5,329 bases of DNA, taken from NCBI GenBank assembly GCA_964474655.1, contig CAYYTU010000139.1, forward strand, positions 1 to 5,329, read 5' to 3'. Position 1 is the stretch's first letter; the number at the start of each line of letters is the position of its first letter. Source of the stretch: CAYYTU01 sp964474655 (GTDB taxonomy: Bacteria; Chloroflexota; Anaerolineae; B4-G1). Position numbers and translations under genes: made by a program. Positions 1-5,329 of this stretch are shown piece by piece. The notes below the pieces were generated by a model. That model ran no database searches. It was not told where the DNA came from and saw only the letters and a program-made list of their open reading frames with translations.

Positions 1-619
1 CGAGAGAAGCAACTCTAGGGGCACTTACGCTTGAGATAAATGCGATTGCCCTACCGCTTCCCCAATAGGTTGGGAGAAAGTGCCATAATCCCCACACGAA
101 GCCCAGGATGAGGCCGGTGGTGAACACACTGTATCGCTGCCTCAGCCTGGGCGTGGCGAATCCCGTCCAACCTGGCTCTTCCATTAGACCCCCACCGACC
201 AGTCCAATCGCGATCCCTGTCAACAGAAGAGCAAGCTTGCCGTCCGTCGTGAATATGGCAGGGAGAAACGCCGGGGAGATCAGCGAAAGAGCAAACTGTA
301 TGAGCATCACAAGGAAGGGAACAGCTAGGAGCGCTACCGCGTACCACCGGACGTTCACCCGCCACCTGAACAATCGGGATAGAAACTCTCGGAAGCTGAC
401 TTTTCCATCAGTGAGACCAGTCAAGACAATGCTGGATATAACTGGGCCAAGCAAATAGGGCAGGAATACAATGGGATAGAGCTGCTCGAACTGCTCGCTG
501 GTAGTTGGCATTCCGTGAGGGGCGCCTAGGATGAGTAACCCACCCCATGAAATGGTGAAAGTCAGGCCAAAGTAAGTCAGCACTGGGTGATTCTTGATGA
601 AAGCCTTGATCTTTGTCAC
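1..619 (-). CDS. CPBP family (CAAX-type) intramembrane protease, C-terminus beyond window
   Basis: Partial gene: 206 codons are visible and the reading frame is still open at the left edge. The start is a GTG at 619-617, chosen because AAAGGA lies 7 nt upstream and the N-terminus (TKIKAFIKNHPVLTYFGLTF) is the usual beginning of this family. Hydrophobic segments run at about 13-32, 48-68, 90-115, 127-146 and 165-180. Motif 1 is EEPGWTGF at 147-154, with the glutamate pair kept but Thr152 where many members have Arg. Motif 2 is FVWGLWH at 174-180, with His180 as the likely catalytic/metal-site histidine. The third motif would lie beyond the edge. The family comprises membrane glutamic proteases related to Rce1, including bacteriocin-immunity and other poorly defined members; the substrate here is unknown. 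The gene starts 55 nt after the attC core, the typical layout of a single-gene integron cassette. Family assignment is firm; its function is not. Confidence 0.9.
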   Translation of the reverse strand, partial: MTKIKAFIKNHPVLTYFGLTFTISWGGLLILGAPHGMPTTSEQFEQLYPIVFLPYLLGPVISSIVLTGLTDGKVSFREFLSRLFRWRVNVRWYAVALLAVPFLVMLIQFALSLISPAFLPAIFTTDGKLALLLTGIAIGLVGGGLMEEPGWTGFATPRLRQRYSVFTTGLILGFVWGLWHFLPTYWGSGRAIAFISSVSAPRVASL

Positions 620-626
620 GATATTA

Positions 627-632
627 TCCTTT
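627..632 (-). promoter_or_regulatory. Ribosome binding site of the CPBP gene
   Basis: AAAGGA on the minus strand lies 7 nt before the GTG at 619-617. It decides the start, since the next in-frame ATG (codon 37) would remove the first membrane segment. Confidence 0.75.
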
Positions 633-668
633 GAACCTTCAGCATCCTGCAATGCTACCGATCAGTTG

Positions 669-797
669 GCCTAACGGTCGGGCTTCACCCGCGCGGCAGG
701 TGCGGGAAAGAGCCTTCTCTACGAGACACCCTGAAAGCGCGTGTAGTCGCCGATTTCGAGCGCCGATAGCCGCGTCGGGTGGAAGCCGTTGTTGGGC
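669..797 (-). repeat. attC-like recombination site (site A), 129 bp
   Basis: Imperfect inverted repeat, described on the minus strand. It opens with the R'' box GCCCAAC (797-791), which fits RYYYAAC, and closes with the R' core GTTAGGC (675-669), which fits GTTRRRY. The arms are 797-769 and 697-669. In the 5' arm the stretch TTCCACCCGACGCGGC pairs with the 3' arm except for two extra bases, a C and an A with 6 nt between them (CACCCG). On the opposite strand these are the unpaired G and T that orient classical attC hairpins. The bases near the boxes (AAC against CGACC) form an unpaired spacer, and about 71 nt (698-768) form the variable end loop. The side of the extra bases and the R' position both give the minus orientation, downstream of the subtilase. 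I see no clear rho-independent terminator between the subtilase stop and this site. Confidence 0.75.
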
Positions 798-846
798 GGC
801 TTTTAGCTATCAAGAAGCACTGCACCTATGGTTTGCCTTTTCTGCC

Positions 847-3057
847 TTATGGATAGTTCCTCAGCGTAAGGGGCAAGTGAACCCGATACGGTAGTCGAAT
901 CCTCAGGACTGCAATCCCCAGTTGATTATCGCTTTCGGTCGTACCGTTGGGAGACTTGTAAGCACCGATCTCATAAAGACCGGTCTGTGGCGCACTGAAC
1001 TCGACAATTTCGTAGTTGTTGTCCCAACTCGCTGAATATCCCGACGATACAAGTTGCCCATCAGGATCCCAGACGTACAAGTTGAAGTTGCTGGTCAAAG
1101 CATCATCACCTAGCGTGGGATAGTCCGGTGGCGGATCGGCCTCCGACCACCAGGCAATTGCCACGCGAATCAGATCTCCTTGCGTGGCAAAGAAGGACTG
1201 CCGGAGCCAGTCACCGGGCGCGGGGTAAGTGCTCGTCGTGTTGACGGCCCACCAGCAAGACCATCCCCAGCAAGTAGTGCCGTCATTCCTGTAATGGTGG
1301 GCAACGGTATACGCCCGGGTTGCGTCAATGGAGCCAGCCCCATCCTCGTCGCTCAGAGGACGGTCTCCTTCCACGTTGTGCATCGCGGAAGCCATCAGGA
1401 TGGCCTTGACCGCCGTCGGCCAGTTCTTGAGCTCGGCGTTATCATGCATTAACAAGGCAACCAACCCCGATACCTGAGGTGCGGCGTGGCTGGTGCCTGA
1501 CCTGGTTTGGGGCACATCGTTCAAGCCAAGGGCCCTGATGTCTTGTGCGGGAGCAGCGATCTCAGGTTTCTCACGGTCGCCGTCAGGACTGCCTGGATCA
1601 AGGTAGGCTGACCCATCACCTGGAAAGGGGTGGTCCTCCCACATCTCGTCATCGCTCCAGACGGTGGTGCCCTGGTCGTTGATTCCACCCACGGTGATCA
1701 CGTTCCAGCTCTTGGCTGGAGAAATGACGTATTCATTACGCCGGTTGCCAGCCGCAGCGATGATGGTACTCCCCCGCTCTCGCGCCGTGTAATCAAACGC
1801 CCTGTCCAGCCACTCAAGATCAGGGGTGTTGGTCGGAAATCCTGTGCTAAGGTTAACCACGTCAGTACCCTGGTCAAGCGCCCAGTTCAGGGCGAAGTGA
1901 ACGCCGGGTATTGTGCCATCCGTACCAGCGCTGAGGATAGTCGCACCGGGTGCCATTCCCCGGTAGATATCGTGGAAACTGGCAGCATCGCTGGCGACCC
2001 GTGTGGCGTGATCTGTTTCACCGTCAATGGCTACCAACCGGATGGGCGCGTGGTGTAAGAAACTGTTATCCCAATCCACGTTGCCTCGTTCCACAATAGC
2101 GACGGTGATAGGAATGGTGGGTTCAGCGATACCCTCGATCCCCAACGCCGACCACACAGGGGAGATGCGGTTGGTATGCACGCCGGTATCCAACGCAGGC
2201 TCTTCTTCAGCATCGACCAGATAGATAGTCTGCACATCCCCACGCCCAGCCAGCTCCAGGATAGTCTCTTTGGACAGCGTGGCGGTGACGGCGGGGAGCA
2301 GAAAGTGGGTCTCAACGATCGTGCCCTGACTTTCAAGAGTGACCACCAGAGGGTGAACCCTGGCAGCAATGTCCTCCTGGCGCATCTGTTCATACTCGGC
2401 CCGAATCTGCCGGGCGAGGGTCGGAGCGCCCACGTCGAAAGGACTCGCGTGGCGTGCCAGTGCATCCCGGACCTGAGGATAACGATGGGCCAGGAGAGCG
2501 TGGATTTCCGCACGACTGCGCCCACGTTCACCGCCGACCCAGATGGCCACCGGTAGCACCTCTCTGTCGTCGACTGTCTGGAGTCGCTCATACAGGAGCG
2601 GATGCAGTTCGCCGTATTTGGCGCGGTGAGCCTCGGCTTCCGCCCGTTCCATGGTCTCTACGTCATCCACTACACTGCCGTCTTCCAGGTCTACCAACAG
2701 GTGAAAGTCACGCCGGGTGATTCGATCAAAGATGGTGAAGGCCATAAACTGTCGTCCCAGCAGAGAATACTCGCGTCGGTGTTGATGGGCGATGAGCAAG
2801 TCGTCGAGAGGGACACCTTTGCGCTTGACAATATACTGCAACGCGACTTGAGCGTAGGACTCGATCACTGGCGGGGGCAGTGGTGAATCGAACAGACTCG
2901 ACGGAGGCTCGGGCAGCGATGAGGTGAACAGCCCACCGTGCCGTGGTGTGGGCATCACCAGAGCAGCCAACACTCCCAGATCGTGACCAGCCAGCGCCAG
3001 CAGCGCGAACAGCGAAATACCAAGCAGAGTGATCTTGAACGAACGCTTTGTGAACAT
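847..3057 (-). CDS. Secreted subtilisin-family (S8) serine peptidase with Glu at the Asp site
   Basis: The product has 736 residues. The start is ATG 3057, with AAGGAG 6 nt upstream; a longer frame back to 3084 would add 9 residues before a good signal peptide and is rejected. Residues 1-32 form a basic then hydrophobic signal sequence. Residues about 55-310 are a propeptide-like region whose end (LLPAVTATLS, then DVQTIYLVDAEEEP) resembles the final strand of subtilase prodomains. The catalytic domain spans about 315-570: the first motif is VAIVERGNV with Glu323 in place of the usual Asp; His350 lies in DHATRVAS (usually HGTHVAG); the oxyanion Asn438 lies in AAAGN; Ser523 lies in SGTSHAAPQVSG. 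Residues about 614-717 look like the beta-sandwich that follows many subtilases. The tail HLPLTLRNYP may be a surface or sorting signal. It likely acts outside the cell on proteins; whether it is active is uncertain. It lies 38 nt behind the PrcB-like gene, probably in one operon. Confidence 0.9.
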   Translation of the reverse strand: MFTKRSFKITLLGISLFALLALAGHDLGVLAALVMPTPRHGGLFTSSLPEPPSSLFDSPLPPPVIESYAQVALQYIVKRKGVPLDDLLIAHQHRREYSLLGRQFMAFTIFDRITRRDFHLLVDLEDGSVVDDVETMERAEAEAHRAKYGELHPLLYERLQTVDDREVLPVAIWVGGERGRSRAEIHALLAHRYPQVRDALARHASPFDVGAPTLARQIRAEYEQMRQEDIAARVHPLVVTLESQGTIVETHFLLPAVTATLSKETILELAGRGDVQTIYLVDAEEEPALDTGVHTNRISPVWSALGIEGIAEPTIPITVAIVERGNVDWDNSFLHHAPIRLVAIDGETDHATRVASDAASFHDIYRGMAPGATILSAGTDGTIPGVHFALNWALDQGTDVVNLSTGFPTNTPDLEWLDRAFDYTARERGSTIIAAAGNRRNEYVISPAKSWNVITVGGINDQGTTVWSDDEMWEDHPFPGDGSAYLDPGSPDGDREKPEIAAPAQDIRALGLNDVPQTRSGTSHAAPQVSGLVALLMHDNAELKNWPTAVKAILMASAMHNVEGDRPLSDEDGAGSIDATRAYTVAHHYRNDGTTCWGWSCWWAVNTTSTYPAPGDWLRQSFFATQGDLIRVAIAWWSEADPPPDYPTLGDDALTSNFNLYVWDPDGQLVSSGYSASWDNNYEIVEFSAPQTGLYEIGAYKSPNGTTESDNQLGIAVLRIRLPYRVHLPLTLRNYP

Positions 3058-3063
3058 GGGGCA

Positions 3064-3069
3064 CTCCTT
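3064..3069 (-). promoter_or_regulatory. Ribosome binding site of the subtilase gene
   Basis: AAGGAG on the minus strand lies 6 nt before ATG 3057 and fixes that start over the longer frame beginning at 3084. Confidence 0.8.
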
Positions 3070-3095
3070 CTTTTGTCTTACCAACTGAACGCCAA

Positions 3096-3596
3096 CTAAA
3101 ACGGCGGCGTCGGGGTGACCACCGGGCTTTGCAGCACCAGTTCGGCCTCCTGGCTCACACCATCGTCCCTGCGCACCTTGATCAAGTGGTAGGGCGAGGT
3201 TACTTCGTTAAGAATCTCCCAATGCGGACTTGGTTCCCAGAACTGGGCACGTATCACGATCTTGTCACCTCGCCTGGCGACGCGGTCGACAATCACGTCA
3301 TAGCCCGAAGTGGCTTGGGTACCGCGGAAGACGGCGATGGCGAAGTACTGCTGGAAGTCCAGTTCCGCCAGTTGATCCAGCGCCGCCTGGCTGATCAGGC
3401 CCTCCAGCCGGTCTATCTCCTGCCGGGTGGTGACGAGCACCACGCGCGGTTCGCGGACTGAATAATCACCATAGTCGCTTCGCTCAATAGTCTCAAAAGA
3501 CAACTCGGTTTCTCTGGGTCCACAGGCAGTTATTCCCACTAGAATGACCACGATGGTTAGCCATAGAGAATATCGGTATTTCTTCAACTTTTTCAT
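3096..3596 (-). CDS. PrcB-like lipoprotein (PrcB_C domain)
   Basis: The product has 166 residues. The start is ATG 3596, with AAAGGAG 7 nt upstream. The frame stays open into the neighbouring attC hairpin (to 3689), but that stretch is Arg-rich and carries no signal, so it is not used. Residues 1-24 are a lipoprotein signal (KKLKKYR then a hydrophobic core) with lipobox ITAC, giving lipid-attached Cys25 and a surface location. Residues about 84-146 match the PrcB C-terminal domain pattern: FAIAVFRGTQATSGYDV, then a VARRGDKIVI strand pair, then SPYHLIKVRR. In Treponema denticola PrcB is a lipoprotein needed for the subtilisin-like PrtP (dentilisin) complex. Here the gene directly precedes a subtilase, so I infer that it anchors, folds or regulates that enzyme. 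The protein ends in a short Pro/Thr tail (TPTPPF). Many PrcB_C proteins have no known partner, so the functional link rests on adjacency. Confidence 0.82.
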   Translation of the reverse strand: MKKLKKYRYSLWLTIVVILVGITACGPRETELSFETIERSDYGDYSVREPRVVLVTTRQEIDRLEGLISQAALDQLAELDFQQYFAIAVFRGTQATSGYDVIVDRVARRGDKIVIRAQFWEPSPHWEILNEVTSPYHLIKVRRDDGVSQEAELVLQSPVVTPTPPF

Positions 3597-3603
3597 GTTC
3601 CCT

Positions 3604-3610
3604 CTCCTTT
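3604..3610 (-). promoter_or_regulatory. Ribosome binding site of the lipoprotein gene
   Basis: AAAGGAG on the minus strand lies 7 nt before ATG 3596. It sits in the 41-nt leader between the attC B core and the gene, so translation signals travel with the putative cassette. Confidence 0.8.
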
Positions 3611-3631
3611 GCTCAGATCTCCAGACAAGCC

Positions 3632-3762
3632 GCCCAACGGCCCCGGCGTAACCCGCGCGGCGCCGACGGCGCACCCGCTTACGCCACAAACCCCGCCCTC
3701 ATGCGCGGTTGCCCGCCGCTGTCTGCGGCGCTAGCCGCGTCGGGTTGACGCCGTAGTTAGCA
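3632..3762 (-). repeat. attC-like recombination site (site B), 131 bp
   Basis: Second hairpin with the architecture of site A and closely related arms. On the minus strand it opens with TGCTAAC (3762-3756), an imperfect R'' box, and closes with the R' core GTTGGGC (3638-3632), which fits GTTRRRY. The 5' arm CGGCGTCAACCCGACGCGGC (3753-3734) pairs with the 3' arm (3661-3642), except for an extra C and an extra A separated by 6 nt (AACCCG), exactly as in site A. The spacer near the boxes is unpaired. The end loop (3662-3733) is unrelated to that of site A and can form its own small stems. A shared stem with different loops is typical of attC sites and argues against simple duplication of one repeat. 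Confidence 0.72.
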
Positions 3763-3966
3763 GCGCCCCCGCTCCTTGCAACACCACCGCATCCCGGGCT
3801 CGATTGCCCACCTGCATCTCGCCGCCCCTCCCGGCCGCGGCCCCGCCGCGTCGAGGGCGGTCGTCAACAGACGGTCGCAGACACACTGCCCTAACCGTTG
3901 AACTGACATTGTCTGATGTCCGCGCTAACGATAAGCATAAGCCGCCGTGCCGACTGTGTGGAAAAC
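3763..3966 (-). other. Gene-poor, GC-rich junction between the SpoIID remnant and attC B
   Basis: I find no gene here that resembles a known family. A 50-codon frame (3909-3757, minus) begins MSVQRLGQCV, is rich in Cys and Arg and stops with the TAA inside the R'' box of attC B. It has no convincing ribosome binding site, so I do not call it a gene. Two GTTAG words occur on the minus strand, GTTAGGG at 3895-3889 and GTTAGCG nearby, but I could not find matching hairpin arms. A short inverted repeat GACAT-6 nt-ATGTC lies at 3905-3920. The stretch probably holds a cassette boundary or the scar of the event that removed the end of the SpoIID gene. Confidence 0.4.
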
Positions 3967-4413
3967 TCATTTGCTAGCAGGCACGCCCCAAAGCGCGTTT
4001 TCCCGCCGAGGGGCCACGATGGCCTGGGCGCGCAGCGCCAGGGGGTGGTGTCCGGATGGTCCCATCTCCCGCGGCACCACGTCCAACAGGTAAGCGCCCT
4101 CTATGCTCACCGTGACCGGGTTGGTGGCATAGGGGTAGGGATACTCTGTATTCTCGCCGGGAAAGGCCGTACATCCATATCGATCGTCGGCTTCGTTTTG
4201 AGGTGTGGAAGGATCATCAATTCTGCAAGAAGGGTCTTCGGTGTCCAGAATAGCACCACTGTCAGGATCCAGGGCATACATTTGCACCGTGATGTCTGAG
4301 AAAAGTTGATCCTCTTCCTGGGCGACCGCTTTGGTGATGAGGGTAACGGCCCCCAATGACAAGAACAGGAGAAGGAGGCTCGCAGTTGCATAGAAAGGCC
4401 ATCTCTCCCTCAT
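3967..4413 (-). pseudogene. Truncated SpoIID/LytB-domain secreted protein
   Basis: The product has 148 residues. Start ATG 4413 overlaps the stop of the upstream propeller gene (ATGA at 4413-4410), with AGAGGT 6 nt before it, which suggests translational coupling. Residues 1-31 are a signal peptide (hydrophobic 8-27, then AVAQ). Residues 32-100 are an acidic stretch with two Cys (63 and 81). Residues 103-133 match the start of the SpoIID domain: VSIEGAYLLDVVPREMGPSG then HPLALRAQAIVAP, where intact proteins read roughly EALKAQAIAARTYA. Glu116 corresponds to the conserved glutamate of this motif. SpoIID-type enzymes are peptidoglycan lytic transglycosylases. After residue 135 the similarity stops and the frame ends 13 codons later; neither other frame continues the domain, so material was lost rather than shifted. 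I infer a non-functional remnant, although a short product could still be made. Confidence 0.68.
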
Positions 4414-5329
4414 CGCTCCACCTCTGCAGATGCCAAGCACAAGGCTGCCCCAGATACGCTCTTGGGGCGACAATAAAATAGGAGATACTTCCCATCAGGG
4501 GACCAAGCAGCCCCTCCCCTCGGATCTTCATTGCGCGCTACAGGGAAGAGATCAAGGTCACGTATCCTGCCCGTCTTTACATCCACCAACCACATTCTCG
4601 ACAAAAAGGTCCCCTCACCTCTTACTTCCAATCCGGACACTAAAAGGTGTCTTCCTTCTGGTGCCCAATCCACTTCAGAAAAGAGGAGACCCGGTGGGCG
4701 TTCGATTTTACGGACCCTCTCTTCCCAAGGGTCAAGGATGAGAAGCCCGGTGATTCGGGGAAGGGAATCGCCAAATGTATACACCACGGCCAGTTGTCGT
4801 CCATCTTGGCTCCACTGGGCATCCAGTGCCCAACGAGGAAACTGTCCTTCTATAACTTCCGTGCCCAGATCGATTTTTCTGATCGTGCTCCTCTCCGAGT
4901 TCACCAACAGAAAATTCTCACAATTATACACCACCTGCCACTTTCCATCTGGAGAAACCGCTGTCTGGTAGATCCATTCGTAGGGAGTAGGAATCCGCAT
5001 CGCGTATGGGGCAAAAGAGAACCGTCTTTTCTCTGTCTCCAGGTCCACGGAGTGACCTACTAATGCCTTCTCACCAATAGAATAGGCCACTGCTCTTTTC
5101 CCCTCATCCACCAGCACAATTGGCAAGACAACATCCGATGCCAATTTCTGGCCCGCTCTCGCGTCTAGCGGATACCACATCAAGTCCCCCTGTCTACGCA
5201 CCTCGTCATATTGTAGATAAACCACGACTTGTTGAGCCGGATTCCACACTGGGCTCCCGGAGAAACGCCCTTCGGCCAATCGTCTCACCTCCTGCGTCTC
5301 GACGTTGAACACCTCAATGGCGCTTCCAT
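4410..5329 (-). CDS. TolB/PD40-type beta-propeller protein, N-terminus beyond window
   Basis: Partial: 305 residues are visible and the frame is open at the right edge. An ATG on the edge itself (5329) is in another frame, and the GTG at 5312 lies inside a continuing propeller strand (SAIEVFNVETQEVRRLAEG), so neither is taken as the start. At least five PD40-like strands recur: SPVWNPA (25-31), AVSPDGKWQVVY (123-134), AQWSQDGRQLAVVY (170-183), VDWAPEGRHLLVSG (219-232) and AAWSPDGKYLLFYC (273-286). The repeats resemble those of TolB and of the propeller domain of S9 peptidases. No alpha/beta-hydrolase domain follows, so it is a stand-alone propeller, likely a secreted or surface binding protein with unknown partner. 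It overlaps the SpoIID-like gene by 4 nt, which suggests one operon and perhaps a shared role at the cell envelope. Its base composition is less GC-rich than the attC region. Confidence 0.82.
   Translation of the reverse strand, partial: GSAIEVFNVETQEVRRLAEGRFSGSPVWNPAQQVVVYLQYDEVRRQGDLMWYPLDARAGQKLASDVVLPIVLVDEGKRAVAYSIGEKALVGHSVDLETEKRRFSFAPYAMRIPTPYEWIYQTAVSPDGKWQVVYNCENFLLVNSERSTIRKIDLGTEVIEGQFPRWALDAQWSQDGRQLAVVYTFGDSLPRITGLLILDPWEERVRKIERPPGLLFSEVDWAPEGRHLLVSGLEVRGEGTFLSRMWLVDVKTGRIRDLDLFPVARNEDPRGGAAWSPDGKYLLFYCRPKSVSGAALCLASAEVER

Larger units (their letters stand above)
1..674 (-). mobile_element. Putative integron gene cassette carrying the CPBP protease, partial
   Basis: If the hairpin at 669-797 is an attC site, the next cassette begins at the T after the cleaved G of its GTTAGGC core (G675^T674). 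It has a 55-nt leader and then the CPBP gene, as usual for promoterless cassettes. The attC that should close it would lie left of the window, so this call depends on one boundary only. Confidence 0.5.
675..3637 (-). mobile_element. Putative two-gene integron cassette: PrcB-like lipoprotein, subtilase and attC A
   Basis: The boundaries are the predicted cuts in the GTTRRRY cores of attC B (G3638^T3637) and attC A (G675^T674), giving 2963 bp. The cassette contains a 41-nt leader with a ribosome binding site, the lipoprotein gene, a 38-nt gap, the subtilase gene, a 49-nt tail and attC A. Both genes point the same way as the sites, as in integron arrays. It is large for a cassette; most carry one gene and are under about 1 kb. 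No promoter is evident inside the leader, so expression may depend on read-through from the right. No integrase gene is visible. The alternative is two copies of an attC-like dispersed repeat flanking an ordinary operon. Confidence 0.6.

Noticed and set aside
798..846. Possible terminator after the subtilase.
   Set aside because: No GC-rich stem followed by a T run is present on the minus strand; the only strong hairpin nearby is attC A, which lacks a T tract.
2031..2591. 186-codon minus-strand frame inside the subtilase gene.
   Set aside because: It lies wholly within the well-supported subtilase in another frame and its translation has no family features; it is a shadow of high GC coding DNA.
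3597..3689. N-terminal extension of the lipoprotein gene back to 3689 (31 extra residues, Arg-rich).
   Set aside because: It runs through the attC B hairpin and would bury the lipoprotein signal; a good ribosome binding site and ATG define the start at 3596.
3905..3920. Short inverted repeat GACAT-6 nt-ATGTC as a possible operator.
   Set aside because: Five-base arms are expected by chance in a window of this size, and no promoter or gene start sits beside it.
3889..3940. GTTAGGG and GTTAGCG words that might be the core of a third attC site.
   Set aside because: The first breaks the final pyrimidine of the core and the second the GTTRRRY pattern. I found no upstream arm that pairs with either, nor the C/A extra-base pair.
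3731..3970. 79-codon minus-strand frame beginning MSFPHSRHGG and ending inside attC B.
   Set aside because: It overlaps the end of the SpoIID remnant, is low in complexity (many Arg, Gly, Ala) and has no recognisable domain or ribosome binding site.

Overview
The window looks like a bacterial accessory region, most probably from the phylum Chloroflexota. The subtilase ends in a short hydrophobic tail (HLPLTLRNYP) that resembles the 'LPLVLRN' ends I associate with secreted Chloroflexota proteins, and the CAAX-type protease has an EEPGWTGF motif of the kind I associate with the same group. This placement rests on recollection, not a search. All genes I can support lie on the minus strand, so transcription runs from the right edge of the window to the left edge.

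In transcription order: (1) 5329-4410, a beta-propeller (TolB/PD40-like) protein whose N-terminus lies beyond the window. (2) 4413-3967, a secreted SpoIID/LytB-like gene that overlaps the previous one by 4 nt and is cut off just after the first SpoIID motif, so it is probably a remnant. (3) 3966-3763, about 200 nt without a gene I can support. (4) 3762-3632, a 131-nt imperfect hairpin. (5) 3596-3096, a PrcB-like lipoprotein. (6) 3057-847, a secreted subtilisin-family (S8) protein. (7) 797-669, a 129-nt imperfect hairpin built like the first. (8) 619 to the left edge, a CPBP/CAAX-type membrane protease whose C-terminus lies beyond the window.

The main result is that the two hairpins have the architecture of integron attC recombination sites, both oriented with the genes. 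Each has a GTTRRRY core at its 3' end on the minus strand, an AAC-ending box at its 5' end, and long arms whose 5' side carries two extra bases, a C and an A separated by exactly 6 nt. That is the spacing seen in classical attC sites such as that of aadA7. Cutting at the two cores defines a 2963-bp cassette (3637-675) holding two genes, the PrcB-like lipoprotein and the subtilase, plus its own attC. The CPBP protease gene would be the next cassette. No integron integrase is visible, so within this window it is a cassette cluster without integrase.

The lipoprotein/subtilase pair recalls the Treponema denticola dentilisin system, in which the lipoprotein PrcB is needed for the subtilisin-like protease PrtP. 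I infer a surface-anchored partner and a secreted protease moving as one unit. In this subtilase Glu occupies the usual catalytic Asp position, while His, the oxyanion Asn and Ser are kept.
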